A DNA stretch of 7,577 nucleotides from Kiritimatiellales bacterium (GTDB taxonomy: Bacteria; Verrucomicrobiota; Kiritimatiellia; Kiritimatiellales; Pontiellaceae). The translations under genes were made by a program, and so were the position numbers. How positions within the stretch are numbered: the stretch's first letter is position 1; every line of letters starts with the position of its first letter. Positions 5,761 through 7,577 of this stretch are shown here, piece after piece. The stretch is from contig DAOUQA010000102.1 in NCBI GenBank assembly GCA_030625905.1, positions 1-7,577 on the forward strand, in the 5' to 3' direction. Under the pieces are notes generated by a model. It was not told the DNA's origin. It saw only the letters and a program-made list of their open reading frames with translations, and made no database searches.

Positions 5761-6369
5761 TCACCAGGAAAACCGCCCGGCGCGCTTCTGGTATTGCGGC
5801 ACGTCCGGGCGTTGCTCGATCAGTTTCTTATGGTGCGCCGCAGCCTTGTCGTAGCGTCCGCGCTCAACCTCGCTGAATACAGCGTGGTTGGCTTTCTTCA
5901 GCCCCTCGAACGCGTCCTTGGCCAGCTCCAGCGTGTTGAGCATGCAGTGGGCGATATCCCGCGCGCGGCGTTCGTATTCCTCGGCCTGCAAGGCGACGGA
6001 GGCATGGTTTGTTTCGAGGAAGGAAAGGAAAAATCCATCCGCCGCCTCGACGGAATGTTTCAGGTTGAGCATCGACAGCACGGCCTTCACATTCCCGGCC
6101 AGCATGTTGATGAATTTGCAGAACTGGCCATCCTTCTCGTTCTTCCCACCGTCACGGACGGCAAAGTAGCCGTGATCCCTAGCGAGGCGTAGCAGAAAAA
6201 GGATTTCTTCGTAGTCGGCGGCATTCAGCTTCCGCAGTGCCATGTGGTCGGTGCTTTTCAGCAAGCGGGTGGCGCGCTCGTAGTAGATATCCCGCAACGC
6301 CAGATGCACCGGCCGGTTTTGCTCAAAATGATTAATCGCCTTCACGGGTGAAAGATTAACAAAACCCAC
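5761..6369 (-). CDS. Hypothetical helical protein, GTG start
   Basis: I do not recognise this 202-residue protein. It has no signal peptide and no membrane segment, and is rich in Ala, Leu, Glu, Lys and Arg with long predicted-helical stretches (about 20-75 and 85-190). It is probably a cytosolic all-helical protein. The C-terminal VERGRYDKAAAHHKKLIEQR resembles a single TPR-like helix pair, which is weak evidence. The frame opens at the GTG at 6369, preceded by GGGGAAG a few bases upstream; the next candidate is the GTG at 6345, without a ribosome binding site. It starts 29 bp after the stop of the VanZ-like gene on the same strand, so co-transcription is likely unless the hairpin over its start terminates. 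It ends 59 bp from the convergent deoB. That it is coding is supported by length, sensible composition and gene order. Confidence 0.75.
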   Translation of the reverse strand: MGFVNLSPVKAINHFEQNRPVHLALRDIYYERATRLLKSTDHMALRKLNAADYEEILFLLRLARDHGYFAVRDGGKNEKDGQFCKFINMLAGNVKAVLSMLNLKHSVEAADGFFLSFLETNHASVALQAEEYERRARDIAHCMLNTLELAKDAFEGLKKANHAVFSEVERGRYDKAAAHHKKLIEQRPDVPQYQKRAGRFSW

Positions 6370-6396
6370 CCGTCTTCCCCAACCCCTAATGTGGGT
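6364..6396 (-). promoter_or_regulatory. Hairpin spanning the intercistronic gap and the GTG start
   Basis: On the minus strand ACCCAC (6396-6391) can pair with GTGGGT (6369-6364), enclosing a 21-nt G-rich loop and followed by TTTGTT. The right arm contains the GTG start of the helical-protein gene, and the loop contains its purine-rich ribosome binding region. It could be a weak intrinsic terminator for the VanZ-like gene or a translational control element. The stem is only 6 bp. Confidence 0.35.
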
Positions 6397-6398
6397 CT

Positions 6399-7223
6399 TT
6401 ATGCTAGGGCGCTGTCAACCGAAATGCCCCGCCCAGACTTCGTCAGTTGGTCGGCAAGTACTCGCAATTTTCCACAGAGCCCGCTCAGAGCCAGCGAGAC
6501 CGGAAGCTCGCTACCGCCGGCGCTTTCCATCAGTTCCCGCAGGTTCATTCGGTAGACCGTAATCGGCTCGATCGCGGTCAGCGTGGCATATTGCGGTTTG
6601 TGCTCCACCACGCCGAGAATGCCCAGCACCTCGCCGGGGCCCATGCTGCCGAGGGGCATTTCCCGCCCATTCACCTCGCGCGACGCACGTACCCGCCCCG
6701 ACTTGATGATATACATTTCATCGATCGGATCGCCCTCGCGGATAAGTATCTCGCCCTGGCGAAATGCAGACAGCCGCTTGCGCGCATCCTTTGCCGCCAT
6801 CTCCTTGCGGACATAGGCATAGAGTCCGCGAACCGCAATCCCGACCGTTCCGCCCGACACCACACCCAACGCATTGGCAACCATATCCGTCACATCAAAC
6901 TGCCGCCCCGTATGCCGTTGCAGAAACTCAATCACCACGCCCATGCAAACCAAACCAGCCAGCCCCGGAACAAACAGCAGCGGTCGCAACGCCAGCACAA
7001 AGGTGGCCGATAAAATGAAGTAGCCGGAAAAGTGGATGATCTTGTCCAAGGGAATGGTCTGCGGCTGCCGCCCCACCAGGCTCTCCATGAATGCCAGGCC
7101 AATGCCCACAATCGCGAACATCAAAAACAACATCCGCGTGCGCGGCCCGATGTCGAAAATCGACCTCGAAAGCAGCGCCAATTGATAATCGTTCACCACC
7201 CCAGCCTTCACATTGCGTCCCAT
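6399..7223 (-). CDS. VanZ-like membrane protein fused to a CRP-like (cNMP-binding) domain
   Basis: The 274-residue product has an N-terminal membrane part with about four hydrophobic segments (31-46, 64-85, 86-102, 113-131). It carries the VanZ-like signatures DKIIHFSGYFIL (60-71), the acidic and aromatic pair in VIEFLQ (97-102), and GRQFDVTDMVANALGVVSG (106-124). A basic helix (139-150) connects to a cyclic-nucleotide-binding fold (about 152-235): FRQGEILIREGD, MYIIKSGRV, GPGEVLGILG, KPQYATLTA. There is no helix-turn-helix after it, so it is not a CRP-type transcription factor. In the phosphate-binding cassette the Glu198 of GE is kept, but the usual Arg of P-R-x-A is Gln211, so canonical cAMP or cGMP binding is doubtful. 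VanZ-family function is poorly known. The start is well supported by GGAAGGAG six bases upstream. It probably leads a two-gene unit with the helical protein. Confidence 0.85.
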   Translation of the reverse strand: MGRNVKAGVVNDYQLALLSRSIFDIGPRTRMLFLMFAIVGIGLAFMESLVGRQPQTIPLDKIIHFSGYFILSATFVLALRPLLFVPGLAGLVCMGVVIEFLQRHTGRQFDVTDMVANALGVVSGGTVGIAVRGLYAYVRKEMAAKDARKRLSAFRQGEILIREGDPIDEMYIIKSGRVRASREVNGREMPLGSMGPGEVLGILGVVEHKPQYATLTAIEPITVYRMNLRELMESAGGSELPVSLALSGLCGKLRVLADQLTKSGRGISVDSALA

Positions 7224-7229
7224 AGCAAA

Positions 7230-7237
7230 CTCCTTCC
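7230..7237 (-). promoter_or_regulatory. Strong Shine-Dalgarno site of the VanZ-like gene
   Basis: On the minus strand GGAAGGAG ends six bases before the ATG at 7223. It is the only near-consensus ribosome binding site in the window and fixes the start of this gene. Confidence 0.85.
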
Positions 7238-7247
7238 GCGTCCACGT

Positions 7248-7275
7248 TTTAAAGGAAACACTACCCGGTTTTCAA
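7248..7275 (-). promoter_or_regulatory. Candidate sigma-70-type promoter for the VanZ-like gene
   Basis: On the minus strand TTGAAA (7275-7270) and TTTAAA (7253-7248) are separated by 16 bases. They lie just upstream of the ribosome binding site and would give a leader of about 20 nt. The -35 matches the consensus well and the -10 moderately. The -35 overlaps an imperfect inverted repeat (7270-7285) that could be an operator. Confidence 0.45.
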
Positions 7276-7343
7276 GTGTTTGGAAACTTCTTCCATAACC
7301 AAACAGAGCTCGTCATGGATGACAAGGTCGGCTTCGGCATCAA

Positions 7344-7428
7344 CCGAATCCGTCTCCGTTTCACTTCGACGATACTACGAAGAAGCTTCTCCTATGGTAG
7401 TACACTCGAAGCAGGCGGAGAGGGTCGG
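7344..7428. repeat. Imperfect palindrome of about 85 bp
   Basis: Nested complementary blocks share one centre near 7387. They are CCGA/TCGG (7344-7347, 7425-7428), TCTCCG/CGGAGA (7353-7358, 7416-7421), CTTCGA/TCGAAG (7364-7369, 7406-7411) and ACTAC/GTAGT (7374-7378, 7397-7401), with AAGCTT close to the middle (7383-7388). The internal loops are nearly symmetric. The element fills much of the 306-bp gene-free stretch 7224-7529. It could be a dispersed palindromic repeat, a small non-autonomous element or a structured RNA. Confidence 0.7.
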
Positions 7429-7498
7429 CACAGGAGCGGCTATCTTGTGGGGAAAACTGGCTCTTCGAATATTTTTATGGGAACCGGGACTTTTGACC

Positions 7499-7520
7499 GG
7501 ATAACAGGATCATCTGGATT
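7499..7520 (+). repeat. GGAT-spaced repeat just upstream of the last gene
   Basis: GGAT occurs at 7499-7502, 7507-7510 and 7517-7520, in the context GGATAACAGGATCATC and then TGGATTAA. This resembles a widespread 'ACAGGATNNAC' type intergenic repeat that I have seen in many environmental genomes; this is from memory. It ends nine bases before the ATG at 7530. TTGACC (7493-7498) could act as a -35 box, but no good -10 box follows at the usual distance. Confidence 0.5.
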
Positions 7521-7529
7521 AAATTTACT

Positions 7530-7577
7530 ATGAAAAGCCGCACCATCCTGTTGATCACCAATCCGGCTCTAAAGCAC
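7530..7577 (+). CDS. Start of an unidentified protein, partial
   Basis: The ATG at 7530 opens a frame of 16 codons that runs off the right edge: MKSRTILLITNPALKH. The basic start followed by a beta-strand-like TILLITNP would suit a Rossmann-like or receiver-type N-terminus, but 16 residues do not identify a family. There is no clear Shine-Dalgarno site, as also for der and deoB here. The location after a gene-free stretch, and the absence of a better frame, support a gene start. Confidence 0.5.
   Translation, partial: MKSRTILLITNPALKH

Noticed and set aside
7213..7533. Plus-strand frame of 106 codons at the right end
   Set aside because: It begins inside the VanZ-like gene start and promoter, crosses the large palindrome, and has no ribosome binding site or family features.
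1..7577. CRISPR arrays, tRNA or rRNA genes, complete insertion sequences
   Set aside because: No regularly spaced repeats, no tRNA-like cloverleaf in the gaps, and no transposase frame or target-site duplications were seen.

Overview
The window is GC-rich bacterial chromosomal DNA that mixes housekeeping genes with repeat-bearing gaps. An RHS/YD-repeat fragment, a VanZ-like protein fused to a CRP-like domain, genes mostly without Shine-Dalgarno sites, an 'EPRAAHE' MutL, and low-complexity tracts that resemble dispersed repeats together suggest an environmental PVC-superphylum bacterium (Kiritimatiellota, Lentisphaerota or Verrucomicrobiota). This placement is inference; there is no rRNA or other direct marker.

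Layout. Positions 1-623 (minus) hold part of an RHS/YD-repeat protein that runs off the left edge. It seems to have lost its 5' part, and its first codons lie inside a 17-bp inverted repeat (597-613 / 662-678). The plus strand then carries der (884-2245, ribosome-assembly GTPase), mutL (2538-4352, mismatch repair) and a phosphopentomutase gene deoB (4478-5701). The gaps of 292 and 125 bp between them, with palindromes and a 22-bp direct repeat, argue against one tight operon. deoB converges on two minus-strand genes across a short gap holding a perfect inverted repeat. These two are a VanZ-like/CRP-like fusion (6399-7223), with a strong ribosome binding site and a plausible promoter, and 29 bp downstream an unrecognised helical protein (5761-6369). 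The right end (7224-7529) is non-coding, with an imperfect palindrome of about 85 bp and a GGAT-type repeat, before a plus-strand gene of which only 16 codons are present.

Function. der, mutL and deoB act in separate core processes (ribosome maturation, DNA repair, pentose/nucleoside salvage) and need not work together. The two minus-strand genes may form a small transcription unit; its function is unknown.

I found no clear novel defence or mobile system. The most notable points are the inverted repeat over the RHS start, a MutL whose endonuclease metal-site residues have changed in both motifs, a membrane VanZ-CRP fusion lacking the usual phosphate-binding arginine, a strong G-quadruplex motif inside deoB, and the large palindrome near the right edge.
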